A stretch of 64,000 nucleotides of DNA. Origin: Cyrtodaria siliqua (lineage: Eukaryota; Mollusca; Bivalvia; Adapedonta; Hiatellidae). The stretch spans positions 186,001-250,000 of the forward strand of contig JAWPHD010000287.1 of the NCBI GenBank assembly GCA_037043455.1, written 5' to 3'. The notes under the pieces were generated by a model. The model was given only the letters and a program-made list of their open reading frames with translations. It did no database searches and was not told where the DNA came from. Of the stretch, positions 12,511-26,500 are shown in pieces. Both the position numbers and the translations under genes were made by a program. The first letter of the stretch is position 1; each line of letters opens with the position of its first letter.

Positions 12511-13099
12511 CATGAACACAGTTATACAGGCAATGATTACTCACAATCTTGAATGGTCGACACCAATCAGATTTATATCTAAGTAGTTTCGTACCTTTTT
12601 GCCCCGAACTATTTTAACATATTTAATTTAAAAAATGTGGCCTGGCGCAGACCTCGAACACGTACAAATATGTATCAACTGTACCTCAATAATCGTATTA
12701 AAAAATAATCTTATATAACCATTGTCACGATCTGCAATTCGATTGGTTCCTACCATGTAGCATATGAGCAATCGCAAGCGGGTTACCTTATAACTAAATA
12801 ATATATATCATTTTCCTTCGTTTGAGTGGAACGATAAATGATTTCCATTGTAGTGACAAATGCTCATAGCTGATACTTACGCGTCGCCATTAACACATTT
12901 GTAAAAATTAAATGACATGGCGTTGTCATATGATGAAGTCTTAAGTTGAATATGTCTCCTCCGTACCACATCGAACAACGGAACTGCCTCTTGGATTTCC
13001 GCAGTCTGGTATTTCTAATGATTTACGGAAAGTCAGTTTTGATTGCACTCCGAGCTGAACGAATGATTATGTGTTCATATGTATTACACTAGTGTCACT
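12511..13099. other. Unassigned stretch
   Basis: AT-rich, no recognisable gene, RNA or repeat. Confidence 0.5.
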
Positions 13100-13690
13100 A
13101 ATATTTATCCACCAAAGTTCACGTTGAATAAAGCCAACAGTTCGGATACTATAGCAGTATTCCTCGATCTTCATCTCTCAATTTCAAATGATTAAATACA
13201 TACTAAAATCTATGATAAGAGAGATGACTAACTTTGACATCGTTAACTATCAACATTTGATGGAGACGTACCTCGTGTTACATCATACGTGGTTTATATC
13301 TCCCAGCTAATTTTTATTGCTAGGGCATGTGACGGTGTTAAGGAATTCATGATTGTACCTTCTGAAACCCTGAAATGGGGAGTTTGGTGCATGATCCTTC
13401 GTCACTCGGGTTTTCTGGTCATACCCTAGATTGGTTTTCTCTTTGGCTGCAACTGCTGTGGTTGTTCAGTACAATTCTGGATACATCTTGAGGTGTTTCT
13501 AATTATGTTTTTATATATCTTTACAATACCATATACTTGTATCGTTTCCTAATTTCTCTGGATGTGGACTCTTTATTGTTAGATATTTCCTTTTAATTAC
13601 ACTGTCTTGTAAATTTGAGCGCTGAAGATATGATACTAGCGAGGTTGGGTACTCTTAAAATCGATTTAAGCTAACCAGTGGGCCATATTG
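13100..13690 (+). pseudogene. PLE subfamily B fragment with 3' UTR
   Basis: RT remnant (LNKANSSDTIAVFLDLHLSISND, stop, then IYDKRDD and broken NYPHLDGD) to about 13360, followed by the subfamily B UTR with CCAGTGGGC and GCCTACTG arms. Several stops and frameshifts. Confidence 0.55.
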
Positions 13691-13709
13691 CCTACTGTCC
13701 GTATGAGAG

Positions 13710-13925
13710 AAAGGTGTTGCCGTGGTTTAATGGTTAGCATCTCGGTTTAGAATTCCAGTGATAGTGCGTTCTATTCTTGATGGTACCGACATTGGATTAG
13801 TGCTTGTAATACTTGAAAAAAATCTCACATAACCTTCGGATGAGACTTAAAACCGAGGTCTGCTCGCTAAAATGCCCAGTGCCCAGTGCAATACAGCGAG
13901 GGTAAGGAAACGCTTTTTACGCAGC
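13710..13925 (+). mobile_element. tRNA-derived SINE
   Basis: The head GCCGTGGTTTAATGGTTAGC fits a Pol III A box and GCGTTCTATTCTTG a weakened B box. The body has CCTTCGGATGAGACTTAAAA and AGGTCTGCTCGCTAAAATGC. The same head-body order occurs at 56637-56815. Confidence 0.6.
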
Positions 13926-14404
13926 ATGGATAAATGATACAACTTTCTAAAATATTTAAAGGTTCTTAAAAATATTTGACCAATTTTCAAAAACTACAGC
14001 TCATTTTCTTAGTTAGACTATGTTCAAGCGAAAGATATAAATTAAGCAGTTAGTTTATAAAACAAAGTTGTCTTGAAATTGAAAAAAGTAGGTCCAGCAA
14101 TGAAAAAATAAAACTCTATATAATTTATTATATACGTATGAAATACCACTTTGATTTCACTGCTCAAATCCCCATTTACAGCATTACCTGATCTGATCGT
14201 TGGTGTACTGATTATTTTTACGTTGTCAAGGCTGATGTTTTGTTAATTTAAAATGTAAAATGTAATACCCTAATCGATGATTAAGATTAAATGGGCATGC
14301 TATTAACATAGTAACATCGGTGTGCTTGCTGATAAAGTTTTGCGACCGAGGCATTGTATGTTTGGTAGCCATTAAGTGAGTGTCATGACAACATATAACT
14401 CTTG
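13926..14404. other. Upstream flank of the cadherin-like gene
   Basis: AT-rich; no repeat or gene recognised. Any distal promoter elements would lie here, but none is evident. Confidence 0.4.
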
Positions 14405-14482
14405 GTATATATTCCACGGAATTACCGACTACATTTAGAGAACGGTGCATATTCAAAGACTGACTGAAGTGCAACCAAAACA
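14405..14482 (+). promoter_or_regulatory. Putative TATA box and 5' UTR of the cadherin-like gene
   Basis: A TATA-like run (TATATATT, about 14406-14413) lies some 70 bp before the ATG at 14483, which would leave a 5' UTR of roughly 40-50 bases. Only the motif and spacing support it. An untranslated upstream exon cannot be excluded. Confidence 0.3.
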
Positions 14483-14537
14483 ATGTTTTCTGTATTGGTA
14501 TTTCTGATCGGTTTTCTCGCAGCTTTTCAAAGTGGAG
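14483..14537 (+). CDS. Exon 1: signal peptide
   Basis: Encodes residues 1-18, a start methionine followed by an uninterrupted hydrophobic core (FSVLVFLIGFLAAF) and a small-residue end suitable for signal-peptidase cleavage. The donor is GAG|GTAAGT at 14538, phase 1, which matches the acceptor of the next exon. An antisense frame over the same bases is a shadow. Confidence 0.7.
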
Positions 14538-17500
14538 GTAAGTTCATTTGATAAAAATAATTATATTTAAATTTTTACAATTTTCAAACATGGATGTGTG
14601 TTGCAGATTTAATTAAACATATGCTTGAGCTTATTTATTTTGAGCTAAGAATGTCTAAGATAATTTAGTTTTATTAACATTTAATTAGTTTAGTTTTAAT
14701 CAGTTTTATTCATTAATCAGTTTTATTAAAACTGAATTACATTTTCCGGAGTATTTTAAATAAACTAAAGTATAATGTATAATTAATGAATATCATGTTT
14801 ATCATATTTATTCAAGACCCGTCGATTTTTTTTTTAAGGATTACCACATAGCATTTAGATGGTTCACACATTTCAAGGTGAATATTTTAAAGATTTTGCT
14901 TTATTTGTTATTTTTAATTATAATATTTAAAATGAAAAGTATTATACTATTTTGTGTGTTTTATTGTCTATGCATTTCCGTGTTTGGGTTGTCAAGCCTC
15001 TAGATCACAATTTGGGAGCTTCAAAAAGAAATAACATTTATATTCGAAAAAGTGTACTTTATTCTAAACTTTGAAAGAACATATTTAGTGTTCCGATAGT
15101 TTTTGTTCAACTGAAATTTAATCGTATAGATATGCGGCAGATGATGTTGTCCTTGTCAGGAAATGTTCAGAAGCTGACACTCACCCGCTATACACAAACG
15201 GTCCTACATATATTAATCGTTATGCTACTCATTGTTGGTTAAACACATTCCCAGAAGTCCTAATACAAATATATGTGACTGTTAATACTTGTTTAGATTA
15301 CACTATGAGAATGATTGTTAAATTAAATGTTTAATCTCTGATATTTAAATAACATAACACGGAAACATAGTCAACACCAGTTCTGATCTGTGTAATGTGC
15401 AAAACTGAATTGAATTGAACTGGTTTTTATAGTCGCCAACAGCTAAGGTCATATGGCGACTTTCCACCTTTCATTGGTGGAGGAAGACCCCAGGTGCCCC
15501 TCCGGGAAATTTTCGGGCACAGGCGGGCACCTGGGTATAACCACCGACGTGTAAAACAACTCTAATAGATAAGTTTAAGAATATAAAACAAATTTAATTT
15601 TGTTGAATGAAATGTTCTGTTGAAACGTTCGACACAATTATTGCGAGTAATATATATTTATAAATTATTTCTGACCTTTTGAAGTTTTAAAATAAAGGTG
15701 AATATTTAATTCTTGATTTTTTGTCTATTCTTTTAAATGTGTCATAAAGTTGTACGTGAATATCTAGGCGTTACCGTATTGGGCAGCTTGACGACATAAT
15801 GATTATCGTAAAAATAATCAAATCAAAGTACATCATTTCTTTTTATTATACAGTGGCGGAGAGGTTTTATTAAAATTAATGTAACAGTAGATATTAAAGT
15901 CGAACAGAAAAAACAGCATTCAAGAACCACAGTCAACCACAAACACGCACAGAAACAGATAATTACAAAGATGAATAAAGGGCAGAATATGACTCAGAAA
16001 TATAAAATAGTTGACAATAAGGCTACCACCTTGGATGGTTAGTGGCAAACAAGGCCGCTTTGGGTTTAAACCAGGTTCAAAATTCCACCAAACAACCTCA
16101 TTCGTACTCCATTGTCATCCCAATGACACGGGACAGTGTAACCTAAGATATCCCCGCCAGGTTATAATCTCTAACAAACAAGGCTTACTAATACTATTTG
16201 ATAAATCAATAAAAAACATATCAGTTTTAAAATAAAAGAACGTTCTTTGGACGTATAAGTAAGTAAATTATTCATTATCATGTATATTAAATATGTATTA
16301 TATCAACCTAAACGGATCCGTTACAATGTTTTTGTCTATAGAAACATTACGTGAAGTATGAGACTGCGAAAGGAGGTAAGTTATTCGTTTGTATTTGGGG
16401 TAACGCGAATATTAACATCAGTCTTCTTCAAATAACGATTCTGCATGCTCTGTATTGGTTTTTAATAAAATAGTTTATTTCATTATTTATGCGCCTTAAT
16501 ATATATATTTCCTAAAACAAAACATTATGATTATCCTCTTGTTTGCATAAGCAATTATTTAAAGCCAACCTTATTGGCAATAATTGTATGTTGAATTCAT
16601 TATTTAAAGCAAATCATGACTGTATAAACACAGAAATAGGAAACTGAAACCATGTGCCGAAAGAGTTTAATTGGATTAACGTTCCTATATTACGTTTAAG
16701 GACTGTTTAAATCTGTTATTTTATTCCGGTCATGCCTAAATAAATTATAATTGAAGTTGATATTATATGAATAACTTCAAAAATAATAGTACGATAAGGA
16801 TGACACGTGTTCTTTGTTTCAGTCATTTATATAAAATATATAATAGTAAAAAAGGTAAAGAAAGAGAAACAATTACAATGTTTACTGCTACAATAGTATA
16901 TGTATACTAGACTGAGCAACACACAGTAAAACTAAAACAATTTCATGTTCAGTAAAATATCGTGAACATATTTTCTACGAATATCATACGTCTCGTTTAC
17001 TGTCATTTCAGCAAAGTAAAGCGTGCAAAGTAAACTGAAAATAAATTGTTAAACGTAAAGATAATTTCTATTACTAGTTAAAGAAATATTAGTAAATTTA
17101 CATTTTTTCAGATTTATTTTTTTATTTTAAAAGCATTCAGTACGTTTTAGATTTTCCTTTTTATTATTTTAATCAAACATTTAAAGACTGCATGTATAAC
17201 TAGTCTTAAAGAAGCGCGATATTTTTTGAAAAGGAATAGAAACCACAGCACCCAAAAGCAATGACACCGTAGGTTCTCACCCTATGTTGGCATTGGTGGT
17301 ATTTCCTAAAGTTGGTAGTGGGCGTTATCTCAATGTGCTTGATGTTTCTTAAGTCCTTATCATCGTCATCATCAACGCTTTATCTTATTAATATAACCTG
17401 GGATGAAAATCGGAAATGTACATGCACCGTGCATATACTCGTGCAACGCCTCCTCTAAAGTAGTCTTACTCATATTCGGCGGTTGATGTTTTAAAATATA

Positions 17501-20500
17501 TGCGTTATAACAGGGCTCTATATCCTTATAACAGGGCTCTATATGATATCATCGGTAAAATACGATTATCTTTCAATTTCTTAATATTGCGATAAAATTC
17601 GAACTTTTTAATTCAACATTTACATTTCTGTCTTAAAATCAAACATGCGATCATATTTAAACTGCTAACACAGTTTAAACAACTATGATGTGCATTTAGT
17701 GGATTTATTTGATTTAAGGTTAAACTCTACGGCAATAGAAACATACAGGTTTAAATTAAAACAAATTAGTATGCACCTAATTCATAATGTAATTTAAAGC
17801 GAACCACGTGAAATTGGAGAACTTTTTTTTAAATCCATACGCTCTAAATGACAGATTACCATAATTAAATCACGCGTTTTGTATGACAATCACTTCCGTT
17901 GAAAAATAACATCTTAAACAAAAGTGTTACGTTATAACTTGAACACCTCTTGTATTGTGATTATTAATGCTTGTGTTTTTCATCCCAATACTCACTGGTC
18001 TTTTATATTTTAATTGAGTACGCTAATTGAGAAACCTCTATTATTTTATTTCATCGTCTGTCTCGTATTCTTAGTCTAGGCGTCTCCGTGGCCGAGTGGT
18101 TTACGAAGTTGCGTTGTAAACTTTCTCGCCTCTCATCGCTGCGGGTTCGAATCTCACTGGGAGCTCGAATTGACGAGGAAGTGTCGACTTTTACGGATGG
18201 CTGGAGGTGTACAATACTAGTTCTTCGCAGCAAATGTAGATGATGTGCCTCCTCTACAAAAGCTCGACCGTCATTAACCATACATGTGTTGAAAATGACG
18301 TCAAACACAATACAAACAAACAAACAATAAAAAACCCCAAAAAACAACAGCCTATCATTCTGCGTATACATCGACAATGACCGAAATATAAACTGCTTCC
18401 AAAACCAGAAGAAAAAGGAGCTTGCCTTAAAAGAAGGGCATTTATTTTACACTTGTTTTTCTCATGTTAATACAGGCGGATTGAAAACTATGTGGACTAA
18501 TTATATGTTTCATGTTGAAGAAGAAAGTGAACAAATGTTTAATTTCAAAAACCTATATTGATTATATTGATATATGATAAACCCGTAAACATATATGTAT
18601 TTGACACAGCACATATATATCTATATTCAATGCACTGAACAATATTTAGATAAAATTTAGCATCACAACACAAAATGGAAACACAGGTAGGGTGGGCGGT
18701 ATTACCCAGACATAATTACATTGTTTAATACGGACATTACATTGCCTTCGAATAGCGAGTTTTAAACCGCCAAAACTATAACTACTGGAAGCACACGAAA
18801 TATTCCTACAGTTGAAAGCTTAGTTGCTTTAAACTTTGGATAATATGTATGTTTGTAAAATACCTCGACTTTTTCCTATCTTTGAACCCATATTGACAAG
18901 AAATTGTAAATAATAACGGGGCCGAAATGGCCCTAACTCGCTCACCTGATTATCACAAACTTAAAATTTCATTACAGCATTAAATTACGCAGTCGATGGC
19001 GCGCGTTTACGAATTCCCGCGCCAGCCTTAAAGTGTTCAGACCCAGTTAATAGGTATATGGTTATAGGGTGGGGATCTCAACGGTTTCCAAGTGATAACT
19101 CAGGGGCTATGTCCCCAGTGGTGGGGACTCAGTGGTGGACCCAGGGGTCAATGCTGGTTGGATGGCTGTATCCGTTTTTGATGCCCAGTAAATGTATATA
19201 TGGTTATAGGTTGGGGATTTTAAGGATTCCAAGTTATGACCTATGGACTATGCCCTCTTTTGTGGGAATGGACCCCGGGGATAATGCTGGTAGGATGGTT
19301 CATGCCCAGTACGTGCATATATGGTTATAGTGTAGGGATATCAACAGTTTCTAAGTTATGACCCGTGGGATACTTCCTCAGTGATAGGAACGCGACCCAA
19401 GGTCAGGTGCTGGTTGGGTGATTGTACAAGTCTATCCATACCCAGTAAGTGTATATATGGTTATAGGGTAGATCTCAACTGTTTCAAAGTTATGAACCAT
19501 GGTCTATTTCCCTAGTTGTGGGGACGAACGCCGGGGCTGATGCTGGTTGGATGCTTTTATCAGCCTATCCATGCCCAACAAGTGTATAATTATATGGTTA
19601 TATGAGCAGCAAGATAATACACCGTTAAGGGTACGACAAAACAAGACAAACATCAAACTCTACCGTTCCTATAAGGATATAGGTAGACATCATCATAGGG
19701 ACCACAATATGTCTGGTCATCGCGCAATCAAAAACAAAACGCATAGTGTAAATGGGTCCACCACTAAAGATGCAGTGACATTCATACTGATAGTGTCATA
19801 ACCTTTTGATTAACTGATCACGGATCTTAGGAATTTTGTTAATCACATCACCACAGAGGTCAGGTTTTGATAGTCCTTGTCGTAGACGAGTTCTTAAATT
19901 ACTTTAATATTTTAAAAGTAGAACAGGGTTACGATAACAACATTTTGCAAAGGATTTTCGAAGTTTATGGTAACGGTAGCCCTGCTGGAGTAGCTTCTTA
20001 ATTACATACATATTACGAATATTAAAGTCCTCAACACGAATACAGGCTCTAGAGAAACGAATAAGTTGAGAAACATAGACCCCATAAGAAGTAGCTCGGA
20101 GAACATCCCCATCTAAATTGGGATAATTAACAATATCAAAATTACCTCTTTTGTCATAGATTTTACTAAATATTTCCCCATTTTCAATAGAGAGATGTAA
20201 ATATGTCAGTCGCTAATTTACATAATGATTATAGTATAATAACAGTCTGGGAAGCAACTATATGCTTTCACATCTCACTTCTTTGTTAATTCTTCACAAA
20301 CAAATATGAATAAAATCGAACAGGAAAGTCAGCATTCACATAACAAAGTCAACCAATAAAGGGCATTCAAAACAAACAGCAAATAAAGATAAAGAAAGCT
20401 ATAACAAAGTCTGCGAAACCACAAACACAAAATGGTTGACAATTGGGGTACCGCCTTTACACGGTCAGTGACAAAAGTCCGCTGGGGGTATTACACCAGG

Positions 20501-23500
20501 TATTCTAGTTCAAAGCAACCTATATTAGGCTCGTTTATCCCAAAGGACGTGTAAATAAAGCCTACTGATTCGTTGCACGGGGAGACTTTTACACTGCACT
20601 AAAATAACGCTAGTGCGAATGTTAATATATTATGATGAGGGAGATCCTTAGGAAGCTACAAACGCAACCAAGAAAATAAAGCAACTGAGACTGTTTATGA
20701 GAGGTACTGTAGAAGGCAGCACTTCTCACATTTCCTAGCACCGGCTTAAGCGGCATTCTACTTCAAAGCCACCAATCTTGGACTCGTTTATCCCAAAAGA
20801 CCATTAAAAACAAAATTACTGATTCGCAGCACGGGGAGACTTTTTTTCACTGCACTAAACGGACGAGAATGCGAATGGTAATACATTATGATGAGGGAGA
20901 TCCTAGGGAAGCAACAAACGCGACCAAGAAAATAAAGTAGCTGAGTCTATTCATGAGGGGTAATGTAAGAACCAACTACTATCATACCCACTAGCACCAG
21001 AGTAATCATTATTCTACTTCAAAGCCACCTTTATCGGGCTTGTTGATCCCAAATGATCAATGCGCCGTAGACACTAGCCCCTTTCTACGTCTCATTTCCC
21101 TATAGGTGTCTCGTATCTTCAATACACAAAGACAAAATGGCGACGATTACGCTGCTGTGTTGTGGAAAACGCCCTATATTATTTCTTATCTCTTTTCTGC
21201 GCTTCCCCATGTGGGAAAAATTAGATATAGGGTCCTATAGAAACCACAGCGTCCGAACGCAATGGCATCGTAGGTCTGCACTGTACTGCAAACAAGGACT
21301 TGATAATACAATGAAAGAGACAAAAAAACAACAGAAAGGGTGGTGAAGACATGGTTACCGACTTGGAACGGTCAGAAGGCAATAAGGCCTACTGGTTAGC
21401 TTGAATCGATTTTATATGCACACAATCCTCGCTATTATCCTGTCTTCGGCGCCTAAATAGACAATACAGTGTAAACAAACTATATCCCATCAAAAGGAAT
21501 TCTCTGACAATAAAGTCCACATCCAGAGAAACTAACTAAAGAAACACATACAAAATAATAAACATCTCAGGATGTATCCAGAATCGTACTGAACAACCAT
21601 AGAAGTCTGACATAATAGGAAGTAGTGTTGTTTGCCATTTTTAAGATAAAAAACAATATTGTGATAAACGAAGTTATTTTTATTAAAAACAATACGCCAA
21701 ATGTGGCGACGTTTACAGCGTTGACGTCGAAACGTACTCATTTAGAGCTGTCACGTGTTAGAAATTTAATAGAGGAAAGTTACGGGGAAATTGGCCAAAC
21801 AAAAAAGAAAACGTGTTTAAGGTTGTTGTTTTAATATAACTGTAGCAGCTTTGAAGTATGAAATTTGTTATTTGGATTCTTGAAAGGGGACATGGGCTCA
21901 CATTCCGTGCCTAGAAAGTATTATCCCCCTCGCATAACGGCTCAGGTGAATATAATTTCCAGGCAGGGAATGCAAGCCCATGTCCTCTGTTAAGAATCCA
22001 AATGACTAGTAATATTTACTTGACAATGTACGCTCTCTAGAAGTTATTTCCGTTTTTTGGTGTCACATGCCTTGTCTCTTATTTACCTTGTAACTGGTGT
22101 CTTTTTTAATGCGTAGTTTTGTTAAACTGCATTCTGTGAATGCTACATTTCCTGTTAGACTTGTATACCTACATTCAGTGAGCTTGTATATATGGATAAG
22201 ATATCAGTAAGTATCGAAAATGGCTATGGTGCGATTATTCATGGCCGAGTTATGGCCTTTCAATTTTGATAATGAACACTGGAAACCTGGGGTCGAGGTT
22301 TCAAATCTCATTCGAGACATTAATGTATTATTCCTTTTTTTTTTATATACACTCGATTTGAAAAAAGTGACATTTTATGTTTTCACACGCGGCGATCGAT
22401 AATAAAAAAGTTTTTTATAACTAGGATTGTGTTCAGTGGCGTTGCTTGTGCAGTGTGGCGGCAGTAAAACGTCTCCCCGCGCTTGCAATCAGTACTGTTA
22501 TTCATTCGATCTTTGGAGATCGCTGAGCCCGATATTTATATTTAGTGATCGGTGGTACATTTTCAATTTCTTTTGTTTTCTTACTTAATTTTCGATTCAG
22601 TGGTTCCATTACTCCGGCCGATAAAAGGCTCTGGCTATTGTTTAACCACTCATAGGATATGATGTCTGCTGTTTAATTTAGTCTTTTGGCTGTTACTTGT
22701 GATACGCAGGCTTCATAACCGCTGCTTCCAACTCAATTCCATTTTGTTTATTTCGCTCTTCGGGGCATAACATTTTATTAGATTCTGGGACCATACGCCG
22801 CTGGATATAGGGGATGAAATAAAGATACAAATATTGCTATATCCACCGCCATATGCTTGCTATCTTCGGGATGGTTAAAATTCTGTACTGTTGATGAATA
22901 TTGAATTCTGCCCAACCCCGGGCTAAAGGGCGTGAGCGGTAGCTAGCATTTTTCACTACCGCTCATGTCTCAATCAAACCGAGACTGCAATATTGCGTAT
23001 GTGTCGTGCTCGGCCGTTTCCAAAGGACCATTATCATACTGTTTTTTACAAACAGTTTTTGTTTATAAATATATTCAATTGGAAATCTGGGTTTGTGTAA
23101 TCGAATCCTACAAACCATGTTGCATAATTTACATATTTTTACATTATGTTTCTTCAACTACCATGGACTCTTTAACATGTAAAGGCCGTCACCTTGGTTT
23201 GTCAACCGACTTCAAACAATAATGTATTTTTATTTACCACTGAAATGCCTGTTTCACTGATATATAAAGTATTTGCGTACTATTTTAATTGTTTCTGAAA
23301 ATCTGAAAAATAATAACCACTTTTGGAACAACAAGCCCCCCACCCCACGTTTGGCATAAACAAATACCCCCCACCCCCACACCCAAACACACACACACAA
23401 ACAGTATGTATATTCCCTATAAAAATGTGGCTCCCGGGAGTTACGTTTTGTCGTCGATAATTTTCAAATTATGCATAACCACGAGCCTAAACGTTGCATG

Positions 23501-26500
23501 CTCAAAATAATTGTGAAATATATACCTGATATCAATTTGATTATGTCTTGAATTAAACAAGTCCTAACACGTTTAACGTGTTTTCTTGCCCTCTTATGAA
23601 ATACAGATGCTGCCGACTTCACTGCATGGTCATCACCTTCAGCAATAGCATCTAAGGATGGTACTACAACAGCACAAACATTCGCCGAAAGCGCAACAAC
23701 TGTTAGCATCACGTACACAGCAACGGGTGGAGTGGCTCCCGTCGTCTATTCTATTAACAGTCAACCAGCCACTAATCACTTTGAAATAGTTGGTACTACT
23801 GGTGTGTTATCACTAGCATCTGGCAAATCTCTGGATTACGAGACCGCTCAGTCTTTCAAAGTGGTTATATAGTAAGTGTGTTGATTATAATACATTAAAG
23901 GTACAATCTTGACAGGACAGTCGTTTGATAGGTCTGCCGTTTGACAGGTCAGCCGTAGGTCAGCCGTTTGACAGGTCAGCAGTTTGACATGTCAGCCGTT
24001 TATTCCTAGGAAACGATTATTTTACAATGGTATCAGTGTTATCGATTTGATTGTATGAAATTCGGTTTTAAGTTTATTCTATTGTGTAAAGAAACCTTTT
24101 ACATATTTGAATGTTCTTTTCTAATAATGCATCTTCGTGACTTTGTTTCAGTATATTTGCTCATATAAAACATACTATACTAGGTAAACAACCACAACAT
24201 CACAGTTGTATAATTTGAATAATGAAGACTATCTGTTATGGATAGTCTTTTGTTATTCGGGTTTAAATGACTGCGTTTAAAAATGTGGTGGTTTTAAACC
24301 TTTAAAAGCTAGTGGTGCTGAACTTTTATTTGACGTCATGTCCTTTTCTAATTCATCGGTAAAGCGAGTAGGTGCGTATAACTATGAGAGGATTTTTTAA
24401 AAGGTATTTTGTGTGACCGATATCCTTCTAAATGTATATTAAAGCTGTACAGTCCCTATTTTAACTGGTAATAACTCATGAATATGAATGAGTCACGTGT
24501 GAAGTAGTTTCAAATCGACGAACACCCCAAAAGTCGGTATATAAGGAGAAATCGATACGTAAAATTTCACATTTTTATTTAGCCTCCGTACAGGTAACAT
24601 TGATAAATATACGGCTTCAGAATATATTTGATAACAAATAGTTGCCCGGAACGGGATTTGAACCACAGTCTTGCACATGTAAGATTTGAAAGATGTACGC
24701 TGAACCTCTAGACCACTGCTATTTATTGGTATTGTGTAGCATTTTTAACACTAAATAGGCATTACGTAATAACAAGAGCGCGCACACAAACTCATCAAGC
24801 GCTAAATAACAAGTCGATATATGGTTGATTTGAGACGAAGTATTAGTTTCATATTGATAAGATACAGTATTACACCAGTCAATGTTAATTTACACGTGCG
24901 ACAATATGGACTGCATATTTATTGATCCATCTTTAGTTGTGTTCAAATATGTTATTTTGCCTCATAATATATGGTAGTTAGTATACTATTTTCTCAAGTA
25001 GCGTTGTAGTTCAGTGGATAGAGCACAGGACTTGAAATCAGAAGGTCGTCTGTTCGAGCCCCGAAAAAGCTAACTTTTTTTTTTCGGTAAAAATTACTGT
25101 TACCTGTGTACTGGTCGATGTATATACAGTAAATGATTTCATGCGCTATATTTGCTCGCTTAAATACCCGATTTCGACATGAGCTGGTGAACATGAAGTT
25201 ACAAATAAAGACACGCCTACAAAGAAGAAATCGATTGATATAGGGCGTCTTTAGCTTTTTAAGGAGCCGTGCCCAAAAACTGCCATACATAGTATTACCG
25301 AAAAAATCAAACAACGAAATATAAATACATTTCTGATGATGAGGAGCATTTACACGTCTGGTTTATTGTGTAACTGGAAATTTAAATAGTGAATAACATT
25401 GTTTTTATACTTTATGTCTCATCCCCAATAAGTATTGATATAGATAAGTGTTCCGAATGAATGGAACACTAATAAAATGTAAATACATTAAAATAAAACA
25501 ACAACAACACTATGTATACTGACCATTTCAATACATTAAAATGTGACATATCGTTACAGTGCTACCGATTCCACACCCACCACTCCTTTCGTAGCATCAG
25601 CAACAACTATAATCACAATCACGGATGTCAATGATGCACCAACTTTCAACCCAACAACATACAGTGGAAGTGTTGCAGATGCCGCTGCAGCAGGTATCGT
25701 ACACATAAGATTTATAATATTTAATCGAATATGATGTTGCGCAATACTAAGGTAAGTAGCACAAATTGATCTGCAATTAGGTCAAATAGTCCATATACTT
25801 CCAATACAGATAGTCAATGACCCACAGATATGTGTTATCCAAGTGTGAATCAAAAGCATTGTATTTAAACATGTACTACTTAACCTTGTGTAAATTAATA
25901 ATGTAATAATGTATAGTTGAATGCAATTAAGTCATTGAGTTTAATTTACATAAACTTTATATTATGTTTAAACTTTATATTGACGACATCTTACTAACAT
26001 ATGCATGTATAATTTACATGTAATGCTGATCATATTTATTTGATATAACGCGACTGTACAACGCATGTGGCACAAACGAGGGTATTCCTGTGTACACGTA
26101 TTGTCTCGAGTTAGTTTAGTATAGTGAATGTTGTCGTATTTGCTACTTGATATGGTCATAACAATAAATAACACATGCATGATTATATCGCAAATAAAAA
26201 CAGCATATAAATAAGCTTGTTTAGAGTCATTTAGGGCAGTAATATATGGAGTAACCAATGATGGATAATTCTGATCCGTTTGTATATATATGCAGGTACA
26301 AGCGTTAACACTGTAACTGCTGCTGACACCGATGGAAGTGGCAATGTGATCACCTACTCTATTGTATGTAAGTGAAAACCCCTTTATCATTAATATAATA
26401 AGTTTAGACCGAAAAAGAAAAGATCATTCTGAAGCAAAGGAAAGGTATGTATTTTGTTAGATCAAATCGTATTTATTAACTAGGGGGTTGAATGTTAATC

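Larger units (their letters stand above)
14538..23606 (+). other. Intron 1 of the cadherin-like gene (about 9 kb)
   Basis: Bounded by GTAAGT and ACAG. It holds several repeats listed separately (SINEs, PLE pieces, tandem arrays, a foldback). In the remaining AT-rich stretches (14538-15407, 16216-17229, 17290-18075, 18353-19030, 21606-21865, 22013-22435, 23054-23606) I see no exon or RNA gene; 23330-23400 is C/A-rich simple sequence. Confidence 0.6.
23872..25559 (+). other. Intron 2
   Basis: GT-AG intron. It contains a short 19-bp tandem repeat (23917-24000) and two tRNA-like pieces (24643-24718 minus, 25003-25070 plus). The rest shows nothing recognisable. Confidence 0.6.

Noticed and set aside
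18076..18160. Leu/Ser-type tRNA gene
   Set aside because: No matching 3' acceptor strand, and it continues into a SINE body with an A-rich tail.
18051..18377. 108-residue minus-strand open frame
   Set aside because: Antisense reading of a SINE.
25003..25070. tRNA gene candidate
   Set aside because: A and B boxes are present and most acceptor positions could pair, but the anticodon and T stems do not, so I list it only as tRNA-like.
25968..26390. 140-residue minus-strand open frame
   Set aside because: Antisense to exon 4a and intron 3; no protein-like composition.
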